A DNA stretch of 23,543 bases from a virus, in IMG/VR virus record IMGVR_UViG_3300029258_001880, positions 1 through 23,543 of that record; one strand, 5' to 3'. Under the pieces are notes generated by a model that saw only the letters and a program-made list of their open reading frames with translations, was not told the DNA's origin and searched no databases. Below, one piece after another: positions 1-5,716 of the stretch. The stretch's first letter is position 1; each line of letters begins with the position of its first letter. Both the position numbers and the translations under genes were made by a program.

Positions 1-701
1 CCGGTGTCGATGTCGGGCAGGTGGTCGACCCCAAGCCTGCGATACCCCTCGTGCGCTTCGAGGCGCGGCGAGCGCCTGCCTGTGACTGCATCCCACAGCT
101 CGCCCTGCACCACGACGTCGTTGGGGTCGGTGATGCTGATCCATCGCCAGGGCCGCTCGAGCGCAAGCTCTTCGGGCAGCGCGGCGAGCACGTCGGCGCG
201 GTCGGTGAAGCCAAGCGCATCGATGAGCGGCACGTCAATACCAAGCGGCGAGCCGATGGTCACGAGGCCGGCAATGGGCCACGTCTCAGGCGCACCGGCG
301 AAGCGCCCCTCGATCAGCCACTTGGTAACGAGGTCGATCGCGATGACGCTGCCGAGCGAGTGCGCGATCATCGGGCGACCGGGGCCCAGGGAGAGCACCT
401 GCGCCTCACAGTGCATCATGATCTCCCGGCGATTGCGGGCGTACGTGACGACGTCGACGAGGTAGTCTACCACCATCTTAGCGACATCGGGCAGCGAGGA
501 CAGCGGCGGCGCCAGCTTCTGGGCGAGCCCCGCCCAGATGACCTCGTCGATCTCCACATCCCACGGCGTCTCATCGTCCATCATGGGCGCGGCCCACGAC
601 TTGAGCGCGCCGCAAAACTCGTCGCTGAACCCCATGCGACCCACCCGGCCGCCCTCGCTGATCCCGTGGATCGCGATGCCCTTGCGCTTGCACATGCTCA
701 T
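1..701 (-). CDS. alpha/beta hydrolase (lipase/esterase-like), 3' end cut by window edge
   Basis: The reading frame is open from an ATG at 701 to the left window edge (233 codons, no stop), so the protein is partial. Residues 8-15 (GIAIHGIS) look like the first beta strand and oxyanion-hole turn of an alpha/beta hydrolase. Residues 113-117 (AHSLG, followed by SVIAIDL) form the nucleophile elbow with Ser115 as the likely nucleophile. Residues 147-154 (VTIGSPLG) and the loop ITDPNDVV (190-197) fit the later strands, with Asp192 or Asp195 as acid candidates; the catalytic His may be His226 or lie beyond the edge. Its ATG overlaps the stop of the upstream coiled-coil gene as ATGA, suggesting translational coupling. 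No signal peptide is visible. The substrate is unknown: it could be a lysis-related esterase or a cytoplasmic accessory enzyme. The fold is fairly certain, the role is not. Confidence 0.8.
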   Translation of the reverse strand, partial: MSMCKRKGIAIHGISEGGRVGRMGFSDEFCGALKSWAAPMMDDETPWDVEIDEVIWAGLAQKLAPPLSSLPDVAKMVVDYLVDVVTYARNRREIMMHCEAQVLSLGPGRPMIAHSLGSVIAIDLVTKWLIEGRFAGAPETWPIAGLVTIGSPLGIDVPLIDALGFTDRADVLAALPEELALERPWRWISITDPNDVVVQGELWDAVTGRRSPRLEAHEGYRRLGVDHLPDIDT

Positions 702-958
702 AGCTGCTCGACCTCCGCGTCATCTGCCGTGTAGCGCTCGGTGTCGACGGCGAAGCGCCTGAGCGCCTCGTGCATATCGGCGATCGCCCGGGAGCGGGAG
801 CGCTCGAGCCCAGCGATGCGCCCTTCGAGCTCGGCGACGCGCTCGCGCAGCTCTCGGTTCTCCCGCGTCACCCGATCCCAGGGCGTCTCGAATCCTCGCT
901 CGGCGAGCCGGGCGAGCTGTGCCCGATTGATATTGCTTACCACCTGTCGACCCCTCAT
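698..958 (-). CDS. small coiled-coil protein, function unknown
   Basis: An 86-residue ORF. Residues from about 30 to 72 form a heptad-rich, strongly charged helix (VTRENRELRERVAELEGRI and onward), typical of a dimeric coiled coil. The N-terminus (NINRAQLARLAERG) could be a short helical DNA- or protein-binding segment. The ATG at 958 has only a poor ribosome site. An internal GTG five or six codons later has AGGGG at good spacing, so the true start may be there. The stop overlaps the next gene's ATG (ATGA), so it is co-translated with the alpha/beta hydrolase. It may be a partner or chaperone of that enzyme, but nothing in the sequence proves it. I do not recognise the family. Confidence 0.65.
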   Translation of the reverse strand: MRGRQVVSNINRAQLARLAERGFETPWDRVTRENRELRERVAELEGRIAGLERSRSRAIADMHEALRRFAVDTERYTADDAEVEQL

Positions 959-970
959 GCTTTAGACGCA

Positions 971-981
971 CCTGTCACAGG
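971..981. promoter_or_regulatory. short palindrome between divergent starts
   Basis: CCTGT-C-ACAGG is a perfect 5-bp-arm palindrome in the 39-bp gap between the leftward gene starting at 958 and the rightward gene starting at 998. Its position suits a shared operator, but it is short enough to be chance. Confidence 0.25.
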
Positions 982-997
982 CAAACGGAGGGCCGAC

Positions 998-1249
998 ATG
1001 CAGAGATCACAAGCAATTGACCGGGTCATGGGCGTCATGATGCGCACCCATGGGGGTGCGTACAGCCGCGCGGCGGCGATCATCGACGAGCTCGAGCGGA
1101 TGGGGCTCGTCGCGTTTCCCGACTCGCCCGACAGGAAGGGTCGAGTGCGCCGGGGCCCCGGGCCAGGTGGTCGCCGAGAGATGATCAGCGCGATCGCCGA
1201 GGGTGTCGCGCAGGGCGCTGAGGCTGCGGTGACGCGTCGGAAGGGGTGA
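998..1249 (+). CDS. small basic protein, unknown; only rightward gene in the left arm
   Basis: An 83-residue protein starting at an ATG preceded by GGAGGG with good spacing, which fixes the start well inside the longer open frame. Codon third positions are strongly G/C like the neighbouring genes. The first half is helical (AYSRAAAIIDELERMGL), reminiscent of a winged-helix or small DNA-binding helix. The middle is Arg/Gly/Pro-rich (RKGRVRRGPGPGGRR) and the C-terminus is helical and basic. It points against the surrounding leftward genes, and its last 65 bases overlap the 3' end of the convergent regulator gene. The family is not recognised; a nucleic-acid-binding role is plausible from the charge only. 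Confidence 0.55.
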   Translation: MQRSQAIDRVMGVMMRTHGGAYSRAAAIIDELERMGLVAFPDSPDRKGRVRRGPGPGGRREMISAIAEGVAQGAEAAVTRRKG

Positions 1250-2102
1250 TCTTCGGGCCCGCCCCAGAGAAGAGCCACCGCGGCGAGATTCCATGGTGGG
1301 TCGCAAATACGAGCAGGGCGCGAAGCAGGTTGGCGTCGATCGTCTCCGGTGGCGATGTGCGCCACGACTGCACGGCCCTGTAGTCGTAATGCGTGATGCC
1401 GTGGTCGCGGACTGACAGCCTGCTGGTGCGCACCATGGCCGTTGACGCGATCACCTTGTATACGCGCTTGGCGGTGCCCACGGGGCTTGCGATTTGGCGA
1501 TAGGCCATCCAGGCGCACGATATCGCGTCCACAGCGGCCTTGTACTGATCTGCACGGCCGTTGGTGACGGGTACCGACCCGGACTCGATCACCCTCACGC
1601 GGTTTCGCTTGACGCCCAGGTGCGGCGCGATCTCCTTTGCCTTGACGGCGTGGGCCGTCCGATACTCACGCAGCGGAGGCCCGTCATACTGCTGGTGTTC
1701 CCATTTGGCGCTTGCGGTCGCGGTCGCCTTGCTCGTGGTGGGCGTGGGTGGCTCGCAGCGGATCACTCCCCCGGCGTCGATCAGCTCGATCAGGTTCGGG
1801 TGCCTGCGCTTGATCAGGCTGGTGGCGCGCGCCTCCACGAGCCTGATGTATTCGCGCGACACGCCGAGCACATCGCCGCACTCTTCGAGGGTCAGTCCGC
1901 CTTCGTCGGCGAGGTCAAGCGAGCAGGGGCGCTTGATGATGAGCGGATCGTCGAAGTGCGCCGCGAGCTCTGGCGCGTTCCGCCGCATGGCCCGATATAT
2001 GTCGATCCATGTGTGATGCCTGCATGAGATCCACGGGCATCGCCTGCGCCCATCGGCATCCTTTGGCGGGCAGTCGGCGCGCGTGGTGGGTCGCTCGGTC
2101 AT
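1185..2102 (-). CDS. multi-helix-turn-helix regulator with sigma-70 region-4-like domain
   Basis: A 305-residue protein. The N-terminus carries a Cys-rich segment (Cys11, Cys22, Cys27 in RCPWISCRHH), a pattern I associate with sigma-factor-like DNA-binding proteins of deltaproteobacterial genomes. Residues 60-98 (Cys-Ser-Leu-Asp-Leu-Ala, GLTLEECGDVLGVSREYIRL) closely resemble sigma-70 region 4: a helix-turn-helix that contacts -35 elements or DNA generally. Residues 143-175 (LREYRTAHAVKAKEIAPHLG) look like a Cro/CI-type HTH. Residues about 222-282 look like a second Cro-like module ending in ISPRWLFSG. It starts at an ATG overlapping the upstream stop (ATGA). It is probably a phage transcription regulator of the early operon. 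The C-terminal tail is low complexity and overlaps a convergent gene by 65 bp, so the extreme end is less sure. Confidence 0.75.
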   Translation of the reverse strand: MTERPTTRADCPPKDADGRRRCPWISCRHHTWIDIYRAMRRNAPELAAHFDDPLIIKRPCSLDLADEGGLTLEECGDVLGVSREYIRLVEARATSLIKRRHPNLIELIDAGGVIRCEPPTPTTSKATATASAKWEHQQYDGPPLREYRTAHAVKAKEIAPHLGVKRNRVRVIESGSVPVTNGRADQYKAAVDAISCAWMAYRQIASPVGTAKRVYKVIASTAMVRTSRLSVRDHGITHYDYRAVQSWRTSPPETIDANLLRALLVFATHHGISPRWLFSGAGPKITPSDASPQPQRPARHPRRSR

Positions 2103-2440
2103 GATGCACCCTCCGCGTCGTCAGCCCATTCAAGCCGCTTAAGCCCAGCCGCCAGATCACCCCTTGGTTCGTAGATGTGGACGCGCCACGCCTCCATGAA
2201 GTGACCGATGATGAGCGGGCTCGACTCGGTGTATACATCGCCGCCCATGCTTTCTTGCAGCGCATGCACCGCGTCAAATGCATAGCCCCATTCGGCTCGG
2301 CTCCATATCTCAACAAACACCAGTTCGTTGGTGCTCTTCGACCTCCTTACCGCTGCGGAGATGCATCGGTAAATCTCCATCTGCGTGCGATCTTTGCGCG
2401 CTGGCGCTTTCTGCTGTCGTCGCCTTGGTGCTCGTCTCAC
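2099..2440 (-). CDS. small protein of unknown function
   Basis: I place the start at a GTG at 2440 because it overlaps the upstream stop as GTGA and follows a strong GAAGGGGGG ribosome site. That gives 113 residues with a basic, Arg/Lys-rich first 20 residues. An ATG at 2380 (reading MEIYRCISAAVRRS) is the alternative and gives 93 residues. The core (NELVFVEIWSRAEWGYAFDA, then a segment with HIYEPRGDLAAGLKRLEW) reads like a small alpha/beta domain. The stop overlaps the next gene's ATG (ATGA). The family is not recognised; membership of the coupled early operon suggests a host-takeover or regulatory accessory role, which is inference. Confidence 0.6.
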   Translation of the reverse strand: MRRAPRRRQQKAPARKDRTQMEIYRCISAAVRRSKSTNELVFVEIWSRAEWGYAFDAVHALQESMGGDVYTESSPLIIGHFMEAWRVHIYEPRGDLAAGLKRLEWADDAEGAS

Positions 2441-2787
2441 GCTCGCCCCCCTTCCCCCATCACGTACTTGCCGATAGCTTCGCGCAGTGTGAGAACGCCC
2501 TTTGCGCCCCACACGAGCGTGTCTGGCCCCCACCCCTCGTCGCCATTCACGTAATCTAGGATCACCCTGATCAACCGCTCGTCTTGCTTGGTGACCTTGA
2601 ATGCGATTGTGTGCGGCGTGAGGAACTCGTACTCGTGCCCCATAAGGCCACTGTTTGAGCACTCATCATCCCAGTCTACGGCGTTGATGGCATCGCGGCT
2701 TGTCTCCGCGACGGCGTATGCCGTGACCTCGCAGTAGAGGTCATCGCTATCGAACTCAAGTTCGCATCTGTAAAGGCTCAGCATCAC
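2437..2787 (-). CDS. acidic early protein, unknown function
   Basis: The protein is 116 residues from a GTG at 2787 that overlaps the upstream stop (GTGA), or 115 from the ATG immediately after it. GGAGGTG lies 5-8 bases upstream and serves either start. The sequence is acidic, with Asp/Glu clusters (LEFDSDDLYCEV, DWDDECS, YVNGDEGWG) and two to three Cys. No transmembrane segment or known motif is seen. Small acidic phage proteins are sometimes DNA mimics or inhibitors of host enzymes, but here that is a guess. Its stop overlaps the next start, so it belongs to the same coupled operon. Confidence 0.6.
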   Translation of the reverse strand: MMLSLYRCELEFDSDDLYCEVTAYAVAETSRDAINAVDWDDECSNSGLMGHEYEFLTPHTIAFKVTKQDERLIRVILDYVNGDEGWGPDTLVWGAKGVLTLREAIGKYVMGEGGRA

Positions 2788-2966
2788 TGCCCACCTCCGC
2801 TCTTGATCGCCTCGACGGACACCTCGCCGCCAAGCAGCGCCGTCATGCTCGCGGCGCTCGGGTAGCCAAAGGATGCAGCAAAGACCTCGATGTTACGGTC
2901 GTGCTCTTCCTGGGTGACGCTTTTCTTCGAACTGCACCCCACAAAGACGATGTGCTGGCTGCTCAT
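2784..2966 (-). CDS. 60-residue early protein, unknown function
   Basis: The start is set at the ATG at 2966 by three facts: it overlaps the upstream stop as ATGA, AAGGAG lies 8 bases upstream, and the longer open frame above it reads like a shadow of the upstream gene. The N-terminus (SSQHIVFVGCSSKKS) looks like a hydrophobic strand followed by a Gly/Ser-rich turn, as at the start of a Rossmann-like fold, but the protein is too short for a full one. The rest is one or two helices. The end overlaps the next gene's GTG. No family is recognised. Confidence 0.55.
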   Translation of the reverse strand: MSSQHIVFVGCSSKKSVTQEEHDRNIEVFAASFGYPSAASMTALLGGEVSVEAIKSGGGQ

Positions 2967-3628
2967 TGGCTTTGCTCCTTGCGGCGTTCGATTTCCCACC
3001 ACTGGTGGCTGGGGTGACTGCGGTTTGGGTGGCGTATTCCAAGGCGGGCACACCAGACGGTCACTGTGGAGTGATCCGCAGCGACCGCGGCGGCTACTTC
3101 GTTCATCGAGGCGGCGCGAGAGACGATGCGCGCGAGCTGCTTTCGCGCGTATGGCACGGGCCGGATGCGTTGCTTCCGGGCGGGGTCGATCCATTCCTTG
3201 TCTGCGATCCAGTAGTGGGTGATCAGCGCGGGTATGTAGCCCCTCATGTGCACATGAGGGATGCAGGCGTCGCGCAGCGCGGCGAAAGTCTGGCTGCGTC
3301 TGAGGATCGCGATGGCTTCAGGTCGCGAGGGCCATCGCCAGACCTCGTGGACCGTGGGGCGACCTCGGGGTGTGCTCGGCTTCTGGGGCTCGGGGGTCGA
3401 TGCCTTCTCGGTGCGCTGGGGGTGGTCGATGCAGGCTCGCTGGCTGTGGATGAGTGCGTTGAGGCTGCTGACGCACTGAGCCTGGGCCTTGACGCGGTCT
3501 TCGAGTTCGCTCACGCGCTCGGTGAGTTTCTTGATCAGCAGGGCGTAGTCCCCGACCCGGCGCAATGCCTGGCGGGCGAGGTATTCTTCTACGAGCTGTG
3601 GGCTGGCCTGGGGGTGCTGCTTCATCAC
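2963..3628 (-). CDS. coiled-coil protein with C-terminal helix-turn-helix
   Basis: The protein is 221 residues from a GTG at 3628 (GTGA overlap with the RHH gene), or 220 from the following ATG; GAGGAGGGG precedes both. Residues about 8-60 form a long charged helix (LIKKLTERVSELEDRVKAQA) likely to dimerise. After a Pro-rich linker, residues about 95-145 form a small domain containing WRWPSRPEAIAILRR. Residues about 165-200 (ARIVSRAASMNEVAAAVAAD, then STVTVWCARLG) have helix-turn-helix character, the second helix resembling a recognition helix. A sequence-specific DNA-binding protein of the early operon is the best reading. The family name is unknown. Confidence 0.65.
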   Translation of the reverse strand: MMKQHPQASPQLVEEYLARQALRRVGDYALLIKKLTERVSELEDRVKAQAQCVSSLNALIHSQRACIDHPQRTEKASTPEPQKPSTPRGRPTVHEVWRWPSRPEAIAILRRSQTFAALRDACIPHVHMRGYIPALITHYWIADKEWIDPARKQRIRPVPYARKQLARIVSRAASMNEVAAAVAADHSTVTVWCARLGIRHPNRSHPSHQWWEIERRKEQSQ

Positions 3629-3834
3629 ACCCCCTCCTCGAGCCTTCCGGCCGCTTTGAGACCACGGCGGATCAAGCGCCGCGCGAGGCTGGACATCGTG
3701 ATCCCGCTGCTCTTCGCGTATGCGCGCAGAGCTTCGCGTTCGGGTACGGTGATCTTGACGCCCAGGTGCGCTGTGCGGCGCACCTCTCCACGAGGCCCGC
3801 TTGAGCCCCTTGCTTTCTTATCGCTGTCGGCCAT
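3625..3834 (-). CDS. ribbon-helix-helix DNA-binding protein
   Basis: A 69-residue protein. Residues about 20-60 follow the ribbon-helix-helix pattern: a short basic strand (AHLGVKITV), helix A (PEREALRAYAKSSG) and helix B (TMSSLARRLIRRGLKA), as in Arc/MetJ/CopG-type repressors, which bind DNA as dimers with the strand in the major groove. The first 18 residues are a basic flexible arm. It starts at an ATG with AGGAG 8 bases upstream and ends in a GTGA overlap with the coiled-coil/HTH gene. It is a good candidate for a repressor acting on one of the palindromes in this window; the target is not shown by sequence. Confidence 0.75.
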   Translation of the reverse strand: MADSDKKARGSSGPRGEVRRTAHLGVKITVPEREALRAYAKSSGITMSSLARRLIRRGLKAAGRLEEGV

Positions 3835-3855
3835 ATTGGCGACTCCTGTTTGCTT

Positions 3856-3890
3856 GACGCCCCGGTGAGATTCGGCACTCCCGGGGCGTC
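3856..3890. repeat. 10-bp-stem inverted repeat between early genes
   Basis: GACGCCCCGG (3856-3865) and CCGGGGCGTC (3881-3890) are perfect complements around a 15-base loop. The element lies in the 99-bp gap between the 61-residue ORF and the RHH gene. No T-run follows on either strand, so it is not a classic terminator. It may be an RNA structure that tunes expression between the two genes. Confidence 0.5.
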
Positions 3891-3933
3891 GTGCGTTATG
3901 CGGTGAGTTTGGCGATCACGCGGGCGCACGCCT

Positions 3934-4119
3934 TCACTTGATCGCCCTCATGCCCTCGATCGTGGGGAAGATGAAGTCTTCGCCCACCCAATCAGCGAGC
4001 CCCTCGGCGACGAGGTAGTCGGCCATCGCTTCGTTGGCATCGGTGACGGGTGCGCCGTCACTGGCGTGGGCGAGCTGCAAGAGCAGCAGTGCGGCTGCGG
4101 GCATGATGCGGCAGTTCAT
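3934..4119 (-). CDS. first gene of leftward early operon; short protein with hydrophobic N-terminus
   Basis: A 61-residue ORF with its start at an ATG that has AGGA about 7 bases upstream. The longer open frame above it runs through the control region and is not credible. Residues 5-18 (IMPAAALLLLQLAHA) form a short hydrophobic stretch that may be a signal-like or membrane-associated segment. The rest is acidic (DANEAMADYLVAEGLADWVG). It is the first gene downstream of the predicted leftward promoter at 4190-4217, about 64 bases from the expected transcription start. First genes of early phage operons are often small host-directed proteins; there is no direct evidence of that here. Confidence 0.55.
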   Translation of the reverse strand: MNCRIMPAAALLLLQLAHASDGAPVTDANEAMADYLVAEGLADWVGEDFIFPTIEGMRAIK

Positions 4120-4189
4120 GGTGTGTCCTGTGGTGCAGGGTGTGGCGCGCCCCGAGCTGGCGGTGGGCATGTGCGCCGTGGATGACCAT

Positions 4190-4217
4190 ATTCTATTTAA
4201 CAGAATGCAGAACGCAA
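4190..4217 (-). promoter_or_regulatory. predicted leftward sigma-70-type promoter
   Basis: On the minus strand TTGCGT (4217-4212) is followed after 16 bases by TAGAAT (4195-4190), five of six matches to the -10 consensus. It points toward the 61-residue first gene of the leftward operon. The -10 lies inside the operator-like element at 4190-4206, so a bound repressor would block it. Confidence 0.45.
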
Positions 4218-4236
4218 CCCTTTTATTTAACAAAAT
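4190..4236. promoter_or_regulatory. two near-identical operator-like elements in the divergent control region
   Basis: ATTCT-ATTTAAC-AGAAT (4190-4206) and TTTT-ATTTAAC-AAAA (4221-4235) share the core TATTTAACARAAT in direct orientation, 30 bp apart, about three helical turns. Each core is flanked by perfect 5- or 4-bp inverted arms. The AT-rich composition contrasts sharply with the surrounding GC-rich DNA. The first overlaps the leftward -10. The second lies just upstream of TACTAT (4244-4249), a weak candidate rightward -10. This is the layout expected for a repressor controlling divergent phage promoters. Confidence 0.55.
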
Positions 4237-4259
4237 ATGGTTGTACTATGCACAAAAGA

Positions 4260-4293
4260 AGAGGGGGGCCCACCGCCAAGCGAGCCCCCCTCT
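4260..4293. terminator. strong GC hairpin in the activator leader; terminator-like on the minus strand
   Basis: AGAGGGGGGC (4260-4269) pairs perfectly with GCCCCCCTCT (4284-4293) around a 14-base loop. Read leftward, the stem is followed by TTCTTTT, like a rho-independent terminator that would stop antisense transcription before the control region. Read rightward no T-run follows, and the hairpin would lie in the 5' leader of the AAA+ gene, where it could affect translation. Which role applies is not decided by sequence. Confidence 0.5.
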
Positions 4294-4330
4294 CCCTGCA
4301 CCATACCCACACCAAACGATGGGTTCGCAC

Positions 4331-5242
4331 ATGATATCAAAAGAGAGCTTCGCGCGCCTCAAGCGCCTGTATTCAGTCGTCCCCATCCTGCTCCTGGGCG
4401 AGCCTGGGGTCGGCAAGACGCACACGGCGCGCGCCCTTTGGGAGGCCAACGGTTGCCCCGGGGGTCGGACGGGTGGCTTCGTCCACGTCAACTGTGCGGC
4501 GATCTCGCCCGAGCTGATCGACAGCGAGCTCTTCGGGCACGTGCGGGGTGCGTTCACCGGCGCGGCATCCTCGCGTCAAGGCTTGGTGCGCGCGGCGGGC
4601 GTCGGCTGCCTGTTCCTCGACGAGGTGGGCGAGCTGCCCACGCACACCCAGGGACGCCTGCTTCGCCTGCTCTCCGAGCGCGAGCTTCGGCCCGTGGGTG
4701 ATGACAAGTCGCACTCGGTGCGGTGCTCGGTGATTGCGGCCACCAACCGAGACCTCAAAGCGGACATGCGCGCCGGTCGATTTCGGGCGGACCTGTTTAG
4801 CAGGTTCGGCGAGGTGGCGACGATACCGCCGCTTCGGGAGTCTGCGGGGGAGATGGATGCACTGGTGCTCGACCGGGGCGCCTTCCTCGACGCGGGAGGG
4901 CGAGCGCTCGTCAAGCGCCAGCCTTGGCGAGACACCAACGTCCGGGGCTTGCTGCAATTCCTCACCAAGCTCGAAAGGCTGGGCGCGCGTACCGAAGCAG
5001 ACGTCGCGCGTGAGCTGGATCTACTCCCCGCCGTCGCCATCCAGGGCCCCTACGATGCGACGGTCGCCGAGGCCGCGAGACGCCTCACGGCAGAGCACGG
5101 TGACGCGGAGGGGTGGTGGCCGATGTCGGAGCTTGCCTCGCTGGTGGGTGCATCCGTCGTGTGGACCCGCAAGCGGCTCGCGGCGGTTCCGGGCGTCGAG
5201 ACGGATGGCAGTGGCAGGGGCAAGGTCTACAGGCTCAAATAA
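4331..5242 (+). CDS. sigma-54-activator-type AAA+ ATPase with C-terminal winged-helix-like domain
   Basis: A 303-residue protein. It has a Walker A motif GEPGVGKT (23-30), the sigma-54-contacting loop GAFTGA (73-78) in the family context ELFGHVRGAFTGA, Walker B CLFLDE (93-98), sensor I AATNRDL (136-142) and arginine-finger context FRADLFSR (151-158). In bacterial enhancer-binding proteins these remodel sigma-54 RNA polymerase using ATP. No N-terminal sensory domain is present, so it would be constitutively active unless controlled by level. The C-terminus (about 255-303) looks like a winged helix rather than the usual Fis-type HTH. The start is uncertain: ATG 4331 or in-frame ATG 4319, neither with a good ribosome site. 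It is the first rightward gene after the divergent control region. No convincing -24/-12 promoter was found in the intergenic regions here. Confidence 0.85.
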   Translation: MISKESFARLKRLYSVVPILLLGEPGVGKTHTARALWEANGCPGGRTGGFVHVNCAAISPELIDSELFGHVRGAFTGAASSRQGLVRAAGVGCLFLDEVGELPTHTQGRLLRLLSERELRPVGDDKSHSVRCSVIAATNRDLKADMRAGRFRADLFSRFGEVATIPPLRESAGEMDALVLDRGAFLDAGGRALVKRQPWRDTNVRGLLQFLTKLERLGARTEADVARELDLLPAVAIQGPYDATVAEAARRLTAEHGDAEGWWPMSELASLVGASVVWTRKRLAAVPGVETDGSGRGKVYRLK

Positions 5243-5256
5243 GCGTATAGGGCGGC

Positions 5257-5302
5257 TTTAGCGATCGTGCGCTATGTCGCTAAATGTGAACAGTGGTTCA
5301 CA
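5257..5302. promoter_or_regulatory. two adjacent inverted repeats upstream of the cassette array
   Basis: TTTAGCGA (5257-5264) and TCGCTAAA (5277-5284) are perfect 8-bp arms around 12 bases. Immediately after, TGTGAAC (5285-5291) and GTTCACA (5296-5302) are perfect 7-bp arms around 4 bases. Both lie in the 78-bp gap before the first array gene, ahead of its AAGGGGG ribosome site. They may be operators or a leader RNA that folds into two hairpins. No convincing sigma-70 promoter is seen beside them. Confidence 0.55.
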
Positions 5303-5320
5303 CTTCAAAGGGGGTAAGTG

Positions 5321-5716
5321 ATGAACGTTGACTCGAGGCGATCGGAGCAAGAGCGCGTGCGATGGATGCGACGGCGGGGCATGGATCCCCATGCGCGATG
5401 CATCGGCGTCGGCGAGGGCAGGTGCCAGGGTATCGATTCACTGGGCGAGTCCCTTGTCGGCAGCGAGCCGTGGTTTGATTCGATGAATGCGTATGGCTTC
5501 AACATGCCGATAAGTGCGATCGCACTCCCGAAGATCGCGCAGGGTCGGTGCGATTATGCGTGGCTGAGGCCCTGGCATCGTCATCGATGTTGGTGCCCCG
5601 AGCTGATTGAGCAGGAAAAGCGCGACCGCGAAGAGCAAGAGGAGATCAACAGGGTGCTTGAGCTGTCGGGCGTCATCACGCGCCTCGGGCCGCGTCGGAG
5701 GTCTGGCAATGAGTGA
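5321..5716 (+). CDS. array protein 0: divergent member of a small Cys/Arg-rich paralogue family
   Basis: A 131-residue protein starting at an ATG preceded by AAGGGGG (6 bases); a GTG one codon upstream is the alternative. The N-terminus SRRSEQERVRWMRRRGMD matches, loosely, the LRRM-PEER-R...RRG pattern of the next three genes and is followed by a similar Cys pair (Cys28 and Cys36). A second Cys cluster (RHRCWCPELI) sits near residue 90, and a charged helix (EQEKRDREEQEEINRV) follows. The paired Cys suggest metal binding, but spacing is not that of a known zinc finger. Its stop codon lies inside the next gene's start (ATGAGTGA). Function unknown. Confidence 0.65.
   Translation: MNVDSRRSEQERVRWMRRRGMDPHARCIGVGEGRCQGIDSLGESLVGSEPWFDSMNAYGFNMPISAIALPKIAQGRCDYAWLRPWHRHRCWCPELIEQEKRDREEQEEINRVLELSGVITRLGPRRRSGNE

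Noticed and set aside
2966-3868. 300-codon rightward open frame over the HTH and RHH genes
   Set aside because: The leftward genes here have overlapping starts and stops, ribosome sites and domain patterns; the rightward frame has none.
4034-4330. N-terminal extension of the AAA+ gene through the control region
   Set aside because: It would cover AT-rich operators and a hairpin with non-protein-like sequence; conserved AAA+ sequence begins only after 4331.
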